From contig NC_083598.1 of NCBI RefSeq assembly GCF_020882245.1, forward strand, positions 15,741,178 through 15,805,177: a DNA stretch of 64,000 nucleotides, written 5' to 3'. The position numbers and the translations under genes are program-made. This DNA is from Rhopalosiphum padi (taxonomy: Eukaryota; Arthropoda; Insecta; Hemiptera; Aphididae). The notes under the pieces are model-generated. The model saw only the letters and a program-made list of their open reading frames with translations, was not told where the DNA came from and searched no databases. Numbering within the stretch: position 1 is the stretch's first letter; each line of letters opens with the position of its first letter. Positions 1 through 14,110 of the stretch are shown here, in pieces.

Positions 1-1013
1 TTTTATACAAAATTTAAAAAAAATATATAACTAATAGTCATACATTAACATAAGTTATTACCAATAAAAAATGAATATTCAATTATTTAACGGCTCTTTT
101 AATACGGATTTAGACGCTTCATTTTATATGTGTATATCTCACGCCTGTTTTAACAAATAAACGACAGACTTTTTAATTGAAATTATCAAATGTTTTTCAC
201 AGTATATTTAACAATCATACAATATTCAATATTGTTTTACTCTTTTTAGAAATATAAATTAACATTTTTATTCTCATAAATATTAATCATATTATTAAAC
301 AAATATATACAATTATTTCACATTTAGTAGCCAACAATAATATTTTCAGTAGTCATATATAAAATTATAAAATTATTATTATTATTTAATAATTTAATTT
401 TGATTTATTCTAACATTTATTCAAACCATTGTATTCATATTTAGCTTGTATTTCCATTTTCTATGTAATAGTTTATCGAAAAATACACATTTTCATGACA
501 CGTAAGAAATTTAAATACTTAATGACTCGTGTTAATTAAACAATGTCATATAATTAATTAATTTCAACATAGTTTGGGATATTGCATAGTTTTTGTTAAT
601 TTCGTTGTTATTTTGTTTTATGACATAATCTTATCCCCTAAATTTTCATCCTCATATTCAATAATTTCTTCTTCGTTCATTTATAGTAGGTCATCCTAAA
701 CAATAGACTCTTTCACATAACATCAACGTATTATGTTTTGAATACTTAAGGGTTTAATAACCCTAGTATAGTATAGGACATGATTAAGTTACAACAATTA
801 GTTTTTACTTTAAATGGATAATTTTTTTTCCTCGTTTAGTATAATTTTAATATTTGTCCATAAATACAAATAAATAAGGTCTTAAGTGATCACTGATTAC
901 GTAAAACATATGGACTTTAATATTATACATAACTCTATACTCTAATTCAAACCTTATTACTAGATAAACTCATTACGATGTTTTTTAAAATGTGTTAATA
1001 AAACTATTAGATT

Positions 1014-1090
1014 CGTGGACAAATCCCCTTAATACATTTCCCCGTCAGACATTTTCCCGCTACCGTTTCCCAGTCCAGTAATTTTCCTCG
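1014..1090. repeat. Short degenerate C-rich tandem repeat
   Basis: A run of about four imperfect units of roughly 15 bp, each built around ATTTCCCC or ATTTTCCC, stands out as C-rich inside very AT-rich sequence. On the other strand the unit reads like GGGGAAATGT. It looks like a fragment of a minisatellite or of a repeat-bearing transposon; no open frame covers it. Confidence 0.45.
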
Positions 1091-2934
1091 TTTATCGTTT
1101 TATGGTATAAAACAATTTATTTTAATTACACACTGTATACGTTTATATAGTTTAAATCTGCACCTGTATATGGAAAAATTAACTTTGATCTATATTTATT
1201 CTTATAGGTTTTATCAAACAGTTGTACCTATAAAGATAATAAACATTATCCTAGAATCTATATCCGGTATACACGAGCAAAACTAAAAAATTGATATAAT
1301 CGAACAGTTTCTCAATTTTTGAAAAGGGACTATACGAAAAATGAAAAAAAAACTTATTGGAAATGCATTAAATATAATATGTAAAAGTGTCGTGGACGGG
1401 CACATACAATAAAGGATGAAATCGTTCTGCACAAAAACACACCAAACATAACAGAAATTAGTACTAAAACTATTCTAAACAAGTTGAAAGAGAGCATCCA
1501 GTCAAGTAGCTTTAACATCTCGTCGTGTGTGTGTTACTAAAATAGTAAATACATGATGTATTACCCAATAAAAACTAATGAGTCATGTAATACATTAAAG
1601 TTGAGTGTATTATGAAAACAATTCAACAATATAAAATTCATTTAATAACAATAAAAAATATATTAGAGGCAAAAAATAAAATAATATATCTTAATTATAA
1701 AATATAGAATAATATATTTCCTATAACGTAAAAACTACTAAATTATTTTTACACATTTTTAAAACATCACTTTTATTCGTCAAAACTTCAAATATTGAAA
1801 AACGAGAAAATTATTTTGAACGGTACTATTAATAAGTACTTTTGTTGTTTTAAAGAAAGAAATATTTTGATAGTAAAAATCTAAAGCACCTACCTCAAAA
1901 ATTTTTTACAAAATCATTTTAACCCTACGTGTTTCTTGTCGTTCAATATAAATATTACTGATACATATTTTTAGCACCTAACTAAATCTTTTGATAAATC
2001 CATTCAAGCGTTTTTTGGCAATCAGTTGTATAAAAGAAATAAATGTTTACACAAGTTGTAAATCAATGTTTTTATTTTATTTCAGACTTTTAAAGACGAT
2101 AGTGTCTTTGAATAAAACATGTGAATCGAAGATTCAGAATCGGTTGAAACAGAAACATGTGACAAATCTTACACCCTTACAAAGTCGTATATGATGCATC
2201 ACCCTCACACACCATTATTCACATAAATAATGATGTAATGATGATGATACTCTAATACTCTGTATTATTCATTCTATTAAAAACAAATTGAGTCGACTTT
2301 CATCGACAATAACAACATAACACATGATAGTTATATTATATAATTTGAAATTCTTTGCTATAATTTTAGATATCTAAATCTTTAATAAAACAATATTTAC
2401 GTTTTGTACATGATGTTATGTCCTTAATCATGAGTTTAAGAATATTGGATTATAATAGGCACCACATTTTTACAAGTAATACTATTCACTTTATTCATAT
2501 TTAGTATTTACCTTACCCCATTTATAGTATTTGACATTTGTTATTATTATTTAAAGTATACCTAATTTATTAAATTATCAACAAAAAAAATTAAATACTA
2601 ATTTTTAATAATATAATTAGAGTAACAAAATAATGACATAACATAATATATTAAAACTTCAAGTTTTTGTAACTAAAATTACAAGATTTATAAAATTATA
2701 ATATATAATTAAGATTCAGGATGTATAAAAATATTTAATAGAAGGTAGTTGTATTCACCAAGCATTATCACCCTCGTTTTTAAATTCTGAGCAGAGCAAT
2801 AAATGTGTTTTCAAGAACATTACTTATATTTTGCTTACAACAATTAAAAAGTTTAGAATAAAGACATATACATTTTTTTATGAAAATTTAAAAATAAAAT
2901 TTGTCAAAATCAAAAATTATTTTATAGATACTTG

Positions 2935-3100
2935 TATAGTCTGACGACCATCTCCGCTCAGAATCATTTGTCAAAATATACAATGATTTGTTATTGAATT
3001 CAAATTAAACACATCCATTACAATTTACAATAGTCTACTCGATGACGATGGTACACATTACAATTATACATATATGGCTATACAGCAAATCTACATCCCC
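2935..3100 (-). repeat. Dispersed repeat, minus-oriented copy
   Basis: Read on the minus strand, this segment contains in order GCTGTATAG, GAGTAG, AATGGATGTGTT, AATTTGAAT, CAAT, CATT and GATTCTGAGCGG. The same ordered blocks occur on the plus strand at 3595-3745. The two copies therefore form an inverted pair about 500 bp apart. There is no coding potential. It is best seen as a copy of a non-autonomous, aphid-type dispersed repeat. Confidence 0.55.
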
Positions 3101-3589
3101 CCCCCGGTTTTCTGAATTAATAATGGAATTAATGTATTGGAATTGTTATGTATATACCTTATTTTAAAATACTTATATTCTGTACGCAATTATTCTTATT
3201 ACATAAAATTTAAAAACTCAGAAAAATTGAAGTAAGCGCACTTTGTAAATCACCCTGTATACTATGTACAGTACTTATAACTGTATAAAAAACAATTGAT
3301 ATAAACCTTGTGATACAATTCACTCATACAGATACAACGTATATAACTCAAATGGGACTATGGTTTCCTTAGTTTTACCCTTTATATAATATAACATTGT
3401 TTAAATGTATACACGACATTGTATGAATATTTTTTTATGTTAATAAGCCAGGACATAATTAATTCACCGCACGATTTTTCTCTATAAACATTGAGCAAGT
3501 ACAAAATATATAAATTTAAGTAAAAATCATGAACTTTTACAAAAAATAATAATAATAATAACATTTTCATCATGCAAATGTAATAATAA

Positions 3590-4605
3590 AAAAGGTGGAC
3601 AAGTGGATATCGCTCTGCTGTATAGTAGAGATGGAGAGTAGGTCACTATAATGGATGTGTTAAATTTGAATGCAATGACAGGTATCATTTTATACGAAAA
3701 ACGATTCTGAACGGAAAAGATTTGACAGTCTTGGATAATTAGTAGGATATATTATATTATTACTTATATTTAAATTGTAATATACCGTTATTTTACTCGA
3801 TTTCGCAAAAAAATAAATTTCATACGCTCATTAAATGTTTTCTATATTGACGCTAGAATTTTTTTTTTACAGTTAGTTGAAGGAAAAGTTATGGATAACT
3901 TTGTATTTGGCTTTTTAAGCTTAGATATAAATTACAAAAGTTTTATAAATTTTCAACTTCAAAATTCCTTGCAAATTTTCGTGATTTTGACATATTTCGT
4001 AAGCATTTGAACTTTAAATGCTTATAAACAAAAATTGGGACTAACGATTTTTGATTTTTTTTACTATATGATTATATTCAACTATTATATTATATTAATT
4101 TATTATAAACCTTGTATTAAATTTTAAAGAATTTTTGGATAGCCAATTTTATAGTCATTTCAAAAAAAAAAACTTAGAAACATAAAAAATTTCAATTGTC
4201 TATAATTAACTTAAAAAAGGTCAAAATATTTTGAAAATTTAATTATAAATAGATAACGCTAATATAAACATTTCGTGATAATTTCAAGTATTTACAATGA
4301 TTCGTTTTTGAGTTACAGCAAAATACAAAAATCGATTTTGTCAAAAACTGATTATCCGTAAAAATTTCTATTTTTCCGTCACTTTTTTAGGGTTTTTCCT
4401 AACGCTTTTGAAAACTGTTGAAAATTGTTTACTTTTGACCCCCAAAGTACCAACTAGATGAATTTTACTTTTCAAAGAGGGGCCTAAGTCAAAAATCAAA
4501 ACATTATTTCTACTCCAAAACATGATGACAGACACATAAATAAAAAAAATAAAAACATACATCGTTGTAAAATCAATACATTCCTCACTTCATTCAGAAT
4601 CTAAA
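3590..4605 (+). repeat. Dispersed non-coding repeat, plus-oriented copy
   Basis: It opens with a low-AT segment (GGTGGACAAGTGGATATCGC) followed by GCTGTATAG, GAGTAG, AATGGATGTGTT and GATTCTGAACGG, the blocks shared with the inverted copy at 2935-3100. About 0.9 kb further on it ends near TTCATTCAGAATC (4592-4601), which is inverted relative to GATTCTGA at 3703. This suggests a roughly 0.9-1.0 kb unit with short inverted ends. The interior is AT-rich with stops in all frames. Family name unknown to me; boundaries are approximate. Confidence 0.5.
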
Positions 4606-7491
4606 AAATATTTGATTAGCTTAATAATGAAAAATATAATTTAACACATCATTATAAGTTGTGTATACTTTTTTTAAATATATTATAATAATGCTAAAAA
4701 ACAATTTAGTGCAATGTATAATGTATAGAAACATAACACAATATAGGTATATATATTTATTAAATAAGATTTAAACATAAATTCCTTATAATAATATAAG
4801 TTTATAATTTCGTTATGATAAGGCAAATTATATATATATATATATACTAATTGTGCCTCAATGCAATTATTGTTCTTCAAAAAACTTGGAGTAGATATAT
4901 TAAAATGCATAGCCTAACCTATAATACATAACCTAGAATACAAGATACCTAGATTTTTACTGTAATAATGTAATCTTGTAAAAATTAAATACATTTTTAA
5001 AAATAGTTCCAAATTATTTTTATTAATTTAAGGTTGTTTACTTCCTATTATTTTTCAATTAATATAAAAACATTTAGTTCAGAGATGTTAATCTAATACA
5101 TATTTTGTATCAATTCAAATCAAAAAAATTTAATGCATTCAAGTTTTAAAATTAAAAATGTATTGGATGTTCTTATTTGAAAATATTATTTCAAACTCTC
5201 TTATTTATTATAACTTTGAAATTTTTATAAATAACAAAAGCCACTATTTTGCACCAAATTCCAAGGTGAATAATTTACGATACGAATAACCAAACTTACC
5301 CGACAACTTTTTCTTATCCAACTTATTAAAAATTATTCTGCAATTATTCTTAAATTAATAATCCATGGAAATTGCATGTCTCTAGACCTAGAGTCTTGGA
5401 TAATTACTTACAATTATTTTATATAATTATACTTCTAATTATAGTAAAACTTTTAAATGCAAATATGTAATAACAAAATGTATATACATGTGAAAGCTAA
5501 AATATTTACAGTTTAAGTTAATACTTGATGTCCATATTAAATTATGATCGATGAATTAAATACTATAAAATCGTGTATTTCAGTACATATATCAAAATAT
5601 ATTAAACCACAGCCTCCAAAAATGTAAACATTATTAATTTAATAAGTACTTTGATAAGTTTTGAAAAACAAATAAACATAATACACAGTCAAATTCAGAT
5701 CGTCATTCACATTTTTCACTAAATTCTATAGTATATAGTTACATTTAAATTATTGTATGGGTGGTTATTTAAAAAATATTTATTGTAGAAAAATTTACAT
5801 GACCATAACCTTTCGACTTAATAAACGTATACAAATTAACTGCATGATTTTTAAAATAAAAATTAAGGGATAAACAATAGAGTAGATGGATACCTACTAT
5901 TATTTTGAAGCGTTTAAATAATATGTGAAATACAATTGTATAGTGTGTATAATATAGACTAATATAAAATATATTATATTATATAAATTATCAGATAATA
6001 CAGTTGGGTATAAATGTATAACAATAATTAATTATATACAAGCACCTACTTTATATTTAATCAGCGGGTATAATATATAATAACAACAATAACAATTATG
6101 AGGGATTAGTACTGAATCCTGAACTTTACAAAGATAATTTAATCAAGTAGATAAGATCCGGTAAGAATTACAATTTTTTTACCTTTACAATGTCATTCAT
6201 ATTTTATAAAGTTATAAACCATTATGGTATATTGTATATAGTACAATTCAATACATAACGATTATAGGTACTAATAATATTACACAAACACAATATCAGA
6301 GTATTATAAAAACTCTGTACAATTATAATCCTATCCATATACAGTAACGAAACTGGTAAAGCAATATATTCAGTATTATAATTAAGTAACGTGGTCTGCG
6401 TGTTCCATTCTGGCATAAAAAATCCCCGAGGACTTATTAGTTTAGGTACATGTTATATATGACGGTAGTTAGGGTAAGTTTCGTTACCGTCTGTTTAACG
6501 TAAGTAGAAGTTAAATTATTTTCTTCCATACAATGTTTGCTTTTTATAATTATAAACCCACGTTTCTTATAATTATAACTGCTCAGTACTATAACAATTA
6601 TATCCAGACACGCTTATAGTTGTTCAAATACTTCAGTTACAATATTGCACTACAAACTTTTTAGGTAGATATTTATTTTCATAAAACTTTTAAATTTATA
6701 TATTTATAAACATTTTCTGTAAAAATTGTCATATTGTATAGGTACGTACTTACAATTTCTTTTAACCCATTTCTTTCAAAACATTCAAAATTTAATAATG
6801 ATATTACTAACTAATAAAAGTAATACGATTTAGATAGATTTAACATAATGAAATAAATATCACGGAAATACATAAGTACGCAATAACTGTAATACATCTA
6901 TAAATTGGTCCTTCACAACGTTGCTCGTGATAAATGAAATGCCCGTGGATTTACCTTGTCTTAAACTCTATTAAATTTAAACTAAACATATTTTTAATAA
7001 TAATTTAGATAGTTATGATGAGTTATGACCACACATAAAATAAAAGTCTAAACTTAAAATTTACGTAACCAAGACAACCCTATACAAACAAAGAATATTC
7101 GTTTTTCTAAATTTTATACCATCAACGTATTCAATATTCATTATTTCAATAGTATTTTACAATATAGTTGATAATGTATGTCTACAAAAATTAGTTAAAT
7201 ATTCCTTAGTTTCAGAAAATCCAAAAATAAATATTGTCACGGCTTTCCAATACATATCAATTATATATAATATATATAGGTAAATATACTAAAACTGTCA
7301 GAAGTCAAAACGACCCAAATTACAATCGTTTCTATAGAATAACCAATTGGTCTCTGATAATCGAGGGTTACGAGTAAAAAATATATCTACCTATATGCTA
7401 CATGGTGCAAAATACAAACAAAATGAAGAACATTAAAGAATCGCACGAAAAAGTTTACTCAGTGTATATCATATATATTCATTCATTCGTG

Positions 7492-7494
<3 letters not shown>

Positions 7495-7554
<60 letters not shown>
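7495..7554. repeat. (TG)30 dinucleotide microsatellite
   Basis: Sixty bases of uninterrupted TG (CA on the other strand), flanked by ordinary sequence. A pure tract of this length is normally length-polymorphic and can adopt Z-DNA. No gene overlaps it. Confidence 0.97.
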
Positions 7555-7555
<1 letters not shown>

Positions 7556-8809
7556 TATAGGTTTTCTGAACCTTCGAAACTGAGTCCTAAATGACGCCAC
7601 ACATCAATAATACAACGAGCTCACGTCGTCCAAGTATCTTCACTACAGAGACCTAGCTGCAGCAAGAAACGTCATCTATATTGCCAATAATAGTGTCACA
7701 AGATTTTATTATTATCCTCCAAGGTCTTTGTTCGGGGAAAACACATAAACTATAAGAGCATACGATACATTGCAAGCCACCACTGATAAATTGTATTTTA
7801 CCTCATATTTTTCCACACGACAATGAATATTACTCTTCAGTTACATTCGACTTCACTAGCATTACATTATTTTTGTTTTGAAAATTTTAGCAAATTGTTA
7901 GAAAAATAATTAATCCTATCTTAGAAAATAGATTGGTTTACACTTTTTTAAAAACTCAAAAGTAATTAAAATGTTCTCGCTTCGACTTTTCGTTACGTTA
8001 CACGCATCTTGGAATTTTGTCTCAATTATACAAATTATGCATCATTTTACGTCCTGGTACTTTTTTTATACTCAACTTGTTTTATTTTTGACTATAGCAC
8101 TACTCTTATTGTGGCTTGTATAACTATAAATAAATATAATAATGAATATAAAATAATAATAATAACAAGAATATAGTTGTTGAAAATCGAATATTGCTTA
8201 TTCTATTCCGTTTCTCCGATAAATATTTATCTGCGAAAACGCCTCAAAGGTGTATTTATAATCAATTCCTAATAACGTGTTGTCACCTGAGGCTATAAAA
8301 ATAATTTTCAACGAGTGTGTGGCAAGAGATACTACATAAAAGCTGATAGAAAATCTTAATGTGACGTCAACGTCCGCTTTAAGATTGCAACATCCGAAGT
8401 GATACGTCGCAGTAATCTCTACAAGAACTTACGATAAACAAACGCTTGTTAACAACTTTTGTTAAACTCGAATACACTCGCTATATGGGTTGTAAGGAAT
8501 TGCAATTAAACATATTGTCTAATTAGAGCGAACTGTAAATGCCATCAGTTTTAGAAAATCTAAGTCGCATCGTACGATATTTTACTTCGACCGATATAAT
8601 ATACATATACTGGTATTGGTATATTTACTTATACTTATTATTGTAATATAGGCAACAATAGTACCCATACAGCCGTGTCCACATAATATTTTATTATGTA
8701 CATTGTACATACATATTATAATCCTGTAGGTATTCGTTCGTCTTGCAAGGTTCGTTTAAAAATCTGATTCTTATTTAATTCAAAAAATACATCAAATAAA
8801 ATACTTTAT

Positions 8810-9060
8810 CAGGGCGGCATAATTCCAATTCCTCTTTGGAGAGCTTTTAAAAAAGACGTATATCTGATATAGAAACTAAGCCTTAGCCCCTCCGACGTTT
8901 TTTTAAATTGAAGTACCTTTATATTTATCAGTTATATATTTAAAAAAAAAATCAAATAGAAGAGTTGCAAGGCACTATATTATAATAAACATTAAACAAA
9001 TATTAAGTCTTTAACGTTATATTTTAAATTCAAATATCTAAATTGTTTTGTATGCCCCTG
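8810..9060. mobile_element. Possible small inverted-repeat element (hAT-like MITE)
   Basis: The left end reads CAGGGCGGCATA and the right end TATGCCCCTG, whose complement is CAGGGGCATA. The ends are thus imperfect terminal inverted repeats beginning CAGGG, as in hAT-type MITEs. No convincing 8-bp target duplication is seen, and the interior is non-coding. An old, decayed insertion is the likeliest reading; chance similarity is possible. Confidence 0.35.
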
Positions 9061-12000
9061 TTTTGCCTAAAATTTAAATTGTTTTTAATTAGTTTTAATA
9101 ATATTCATCAAACATGTGATATAAAATTTATAATATAAATCGTATGATAAACTTAAAATTATTTAACTAAGAGTGTTCAATTATACTAAGACTAAAATGA
9201 AACTCTTACTGCTAACCAAAATATTGGGAAAAAACATACTTTTTACACGTCGATAAAATACTTTAAATTGCATAGGTTAGGTCAATCATTAAAAAGTGAT
9301 TTAATAGGTAAATAATTGTATTCAAATCGGAAGACTATAAAGCTATTGTTGCATCCAAAGATTGCATACCATTATTTTTCTCGAATTTTGTTAGAATATA
9401 ATTCAAAAATTATGAAGATCCTAAAATTAAATATTGGGACAGTATTTCAATTGATCCTAAGTTAATTGAAGATAATATTTAAAAGCGGTATATTAAATAC
9501 TATTAATTACTTATATTTGCAAACTGCCTTCTAAAATTAATTTATATTATACTGCCTATTAATCATAATTTAAAATCGAATTACAATGTGACTTTATCAA
9601 AAAATGTAGACTGTAGAGTGTGAAATTAAATAAGCTTTAAAATAAATATATAGTGTAAAAACTAAGAACAGTATAAAAAATACATAATTAATACTCTAAA
9701 AAAAGTAGTTTAATACTATGTAATTTATTAAAAATCATTGAGAATTTAAATACACATATAAAAACAATTCAAATCAAACAATATAAAAATAATAAATACT
9801 ATACAACACGATTTATTCTTTTTAAAAACTATAATATATAATCAATATAATTGGAAAATACCTATTACTGTTACATGAAACATATCATCTAAACTCTAAA
9901 CAAGGATTGTGTACAAAAACCAATTAAATTAAAAAATGATATTTTTGTTTACGACATTTTTAACATTTTGACGAATTTTTGAATTTAAAAAATTAATTTG
10001 TTCTACATAAATAAATTATTATGCATATTGAGTATATTATTATATTTTATAACTGAAATCAATAAATTATAGTGATCATAACTCTGAAAAAGTCGTTTTA
10101 TGTTATTACCTATTAAAGATTAATAAAAAGTGTAGGTACCTTTAGAAAAAATATTAAATAACGATATTTTTAAACGCAGTAACCTATAAGTAGAAGCTAT
10201 ACAAAATATGTAGTAAAAAAATATGTCCATAAAATAGTGGATTTATATTATTAATAACGACGTTATACCTGTTTTTATTGGAGTAAATATTTAAGTATTT
10301 TTCATCGTTTTCATTTGACAGGACTAATAAACGTTATGCAAAGGAAATAAGAAATAAATGTTTAAACTTTAATTTGAATTAAGCTCATATTAAATATTAA
10401 TGGTGTCGAAACAACTTTTTATTAAGGGACACAATTCAAGTAATTTCTAATTAGATTGAACGGTTGCCATTTATGAAAAATTAAATAATCAGCCCATTTA
10501 TTTGTACAGTTTAAACAACTACCTAGGTGCTTTGTGTAGAATACTCGAATTGTGATAATTTTTTTTATATTTATTTATTTATTTAATTAATTATCATATA
10601 GGTACCGACGTAAGTCGTAAAACTTAATATTACAAATATTTCCTGTGAATAATAACAAACATAATATGATAAATAGGTCATTATTACTTAATAGTAGATT
10701 GTATATAATGAGAAAGATTTAGAAGTGAATATAGAATATAAATTTAAGAAAATAAAAAAATGTTAAATATAATTTTTATTTGAAAATAATGGATAAAGCT
10801 TAAGAATTTCTAGTGTTAATGCTATTCATTTTAAAGCGGATTAAACAAAGTATTTTATTACAACCAATTGAACCTTGTAACAGTTCTTGAAGAAATTTAG
10901 AATAAAAATATACGACGGTCAGAGTCGAGAAATATTAAAAAAATTAACAACATTATTATATAAGCCATGGAGGGGTCTGTGGATATTTAATTTAAAAGAG
11001 ATAAATCGTAAAAAACTATTTTGAACATATTCTAGCATAAGATTTTGTTTTGACGCATTTTTTATCCAGATCAAGGGGCAATAATTTAGATTGGATCGAA
11101 CAAGAAAGCAATAGAAAGGAATTTCTAAATACCTTTTTATATTTTAAAGGAATAGAATCGAAGAATGAACCACAAGTGCGTTTAATAAATCCTAAGTTAC
11201 AAAAAGCTTTATTCTTGATAATTTCAGTTTTAAAAGTAAAATTTAATTTAGAATCAAAAACTAAACCTAGATTTTTAAATTAGGGAACAAGCCTCGATAT
11301 TAGAGTCAGAAATAGCGTAGCTATATTGAAAGTTAATAGTATTTTTTATTAGGTAAAATTTCACACATTTACATTCATTAATGTTTAAAAATAAATGATT
11401 CATATTACATTGTAAATTAATAGTATCTTGTTTAAATTGTATTTATTTATTTATGAAATAAACGCTAATCGGCTTTTACAATGATAATGACATAGTAGAA
11501 ATTATAATATTATTTATATTTTTTTCTAGTTTGGCATCGAAAGCAAAAATAAGAATATTCGAATTAATGATAACATTAGAAAGATATTTTATAAATATAT
11601 TAAAAAGTTGACAGGTGTTCTCCTTGAGAGAAATTTAAGATATTTAACAATTTGGTAACGTCCAAATAGAAATGATTGAAACCTATTTAGTAAAGAACCG
11701 GAAAATCCAAATAAATATAATTTTTTTAATAAGAATTATATGATTAACTTGGTCAAATTCCTTTGAAAATTCTGTATATGTAAAATCAGTGTACATTTGT
11801 TTCAAAAGAATACAATTTTATATTTTTTATTATGGCTAAATTATTATAAGCAGATCATTTGGTGATAAATCCATATTGGTTATTTGTAAGAAATGAAGAG
11901 CAAAAGTTTGATAATAACGATAAATAACTTTGAGATATGGTGATAATTCAAAATGAATGATATAATATATATGAAAACGTAATTCTAATCACATTGGACT

Positions 12001-13627
12001 TTGATTTTTTAATTAACTTTAAATAATGCCAGAAAAATACATTTCAAAATATAAAATAAATGTGATTGTTTAGATTTTAAACGTTTATTACGACTTTTAA
12101 TAATTTAATTTTTAATTCAGAATCAAAATAAATACCAACTTTATAAAGTTTTCATAATTCAAACAAAAAAAAAATTATCAAAAATTGACTATTTCATAGG
12201 ACGTGAGAATTTATTTCATACCCTTAATACTATTAAAATAATATTAATAATAAGTGTTAATTTTCAGCTTAATCAGATTTAAAAATGTTATGTAATAAAG
12301 ATTTTTTATTTTGCTAAGAGACCTCAAGCTGTACTTATATTTATATAGATAGATACGAAACTGTCACCTGATATGTGCAATAACAGAAAAAAATTATTAA
12401 TCCTAATTTCTCGATTATTGCTAGTATTATTTTAAATAACATATTACAATAATATACAACAGTAGCATAATTAAAAGTAGATAAGAAGTCCGAGGAAACT
12501 GTAGCCCTCTTACCTACCTAACCTGTATGTAATAAATATATAAAAAAAAACACCTTTTTTACAGATCTACTTATGGTAAAATTGAGAGTACACTTTTTTA
12601 ATATTATTAAATGTTATTGTACTTGAGAATGAATTATTTTTATAAATTATTAATTCACCATCACCAATCATATAGTATTTTGATATTTAATGCAGCTATT
12701 AAAGCGTTGAAACCAAAAAGCATGTATTTTTTGGTCACGATTTTTTAGTACCTTAAAGTTCAAAATAATCATAATGAAATTTATGAGAATTAAGCAAAGT
12801 GATATGTATAAACAACACCTAATGTTTTATAATTTTTGTATTTTGGATAAAACAAGTAGGTACCTGTACTTAAAATTTATGAAATAGTATTTAAATCTTA
12901 TTAAAAACTAAACTCAATATACCATCCCGGAATCTTAAATACAACAATCACTAGGTAGTTTTACAGTTTTACCTAATAAATCGATTTAAAATGTCTATAA
13001 ATTTATTTTATGTGCGGATGCACCATGCACGTTCAGCTCTATCTAGTATCTACCTATCAAGAAGACAAAATATGTTCAAGTGCAATTTAAACTTTAAATA
13101 ATACTTAATGCGAACTTGGGATATTCAAATTGTTGTTTAATCATTCTCTTCCGCTAACTTATAACTTGACGAGATAGGTACATGCCTTAATAGTACATTA
13201 AGTGTAGTAATTATTCTGAGAATGGTGAATTTTAGAGTAATTACGCAGAGTAATTCGCATATATATTTTGTAAGAGACACAGTATTTTCAATTAGTATTG
13301 TGTTAATATTTCACCAAGAACTCCACAAAGACACACGGTAAACATAAAACAAGTACAGCTGCAGTCTTGCAAGTGTATTTATTTTCAATTATTCTATTGC
13401 TCAGTACTCTCTAGTATAGTACGGCTAGTATACTACTTCGCGTTATTTTCTTAGTCTTAACAGAGACCTTAAACATAAGGTCTACGAGTTTTAAACATTC
13501 CGGAAGTGCCGTATGAATTTAGATTAGATATTTATTCATTGTTATCACCCTTTTGTATTGGTCACTATGTATCAATTTTCCTGTCACGCTATCAAAAACT
13601 ATTAATCAAATTTATATTATTACCTTT

Positions 13628-14110
13628 AGGCGGCCACCGCGACCACCACTGACGCCACAGACCGGACTGCAGCCGCGCGGTCTACGTGGCCCCGTGGGCC
13701 ATACGATTTCACGCACGAGACTGTAACACGATACACTAAAATTACGGGTACGCAACGAACATTCCAAAATCCCGAAAATGTCTATAGGTTCATAGGTATA
13801 GGTTCATATGTTTTAATGTTTCTCTCGCGCCTAACAGTTACGAAATCAAAATAAGCAGCGGTTGTTATTATTGTACCGCGACCACCGACCAATAGATTTG
13901 GCTTTCGAATAACAATATTTTTGATTTTTACACTCTTAAATATCCCATTTCATATGTACGGACGAACGAATGTTTGCACGCGACGAGAACCCGACAACGA
14001 GTGTACCGCGGCGCGCGTGTTGCACGGCTATAGCGGACGGAAAAACTGACTACACCGAGACTACAGTAACGGGAAAATCGGCGGTTTCCCCGCAGGTCAC
14101 GTGACAAACG
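13628..14110. promoter_or_regulatory. GC-rich CpG island, likely promoter and 5' exon
   Basis: Two blocks (about 13630-13720 and 13975-14110) are sharply GC- and CpG-rich in a window that is otherwise extremely AT-rich. On the minus strand the first block ends with GCCTAAAG followed by GTAATAA, a plausible splice donor at about 13630. This would fit a non-coding 5' exon of a minus-strand gene whose coding part lies left of the window. The second block carries a perfect palindromic E-box, GTCACGTGAC, at 14096-14105. No open frame is convincing on either strand, so the gene served is unknown. Direction of transcription is inference. Confidence 0.5.
14096..14105. promoter_or_regulatory. Palindromic E-box GTCACGTGAC (CLEAR-type site)
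   Basis: The ten bases GTCACGTGAC form a perfect palindrome around CACGTG. This is the consensus bound by bHLH-zip factors such as USF and the MITF/TFEB family; the ten-base form is the CLEAR element of lysosomal genes. Its place in the only GC-rich island of the left third of the window supports a promoter role. Binding is not shown by sequence alone. Confidence 0.5.

Larger units (their letters stand above)
1..13620. other. Long AT-rich region without recognisable genes
   Basis: No protein-coding exon can be recognised on either strand. The short open frames here (for example 1991-2194, 3382-3573, 4683-4910 and 11050-11283) are low-complexity, AT-driven translations; several start at TTG rather than ATG and none resembles a known domain. 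The stretch holds a dispersed repeat pair near 2.9-4.6 kb, a (TG)30 tract at 7495-7554, a possible MITE at 8810-9060 and a degenerate C-rich tandem near 1014-1090. A somewhat less AT-rich patch at about 8290-8430 contains a palindromic TGACGTCA (8362-8369) and might be regulatory. If the GC-rich island at 13.6 kb is a minus-strand first exon, this region would be its first intron; that is inference. Confidence 0.6.

Noticed and set aside
11050..11283. 77-codon open frame
   Set aside because: It begins at TTG, not ATG, has no recognisable domain and lies in AT-rich sequence where such frames arise by chance.
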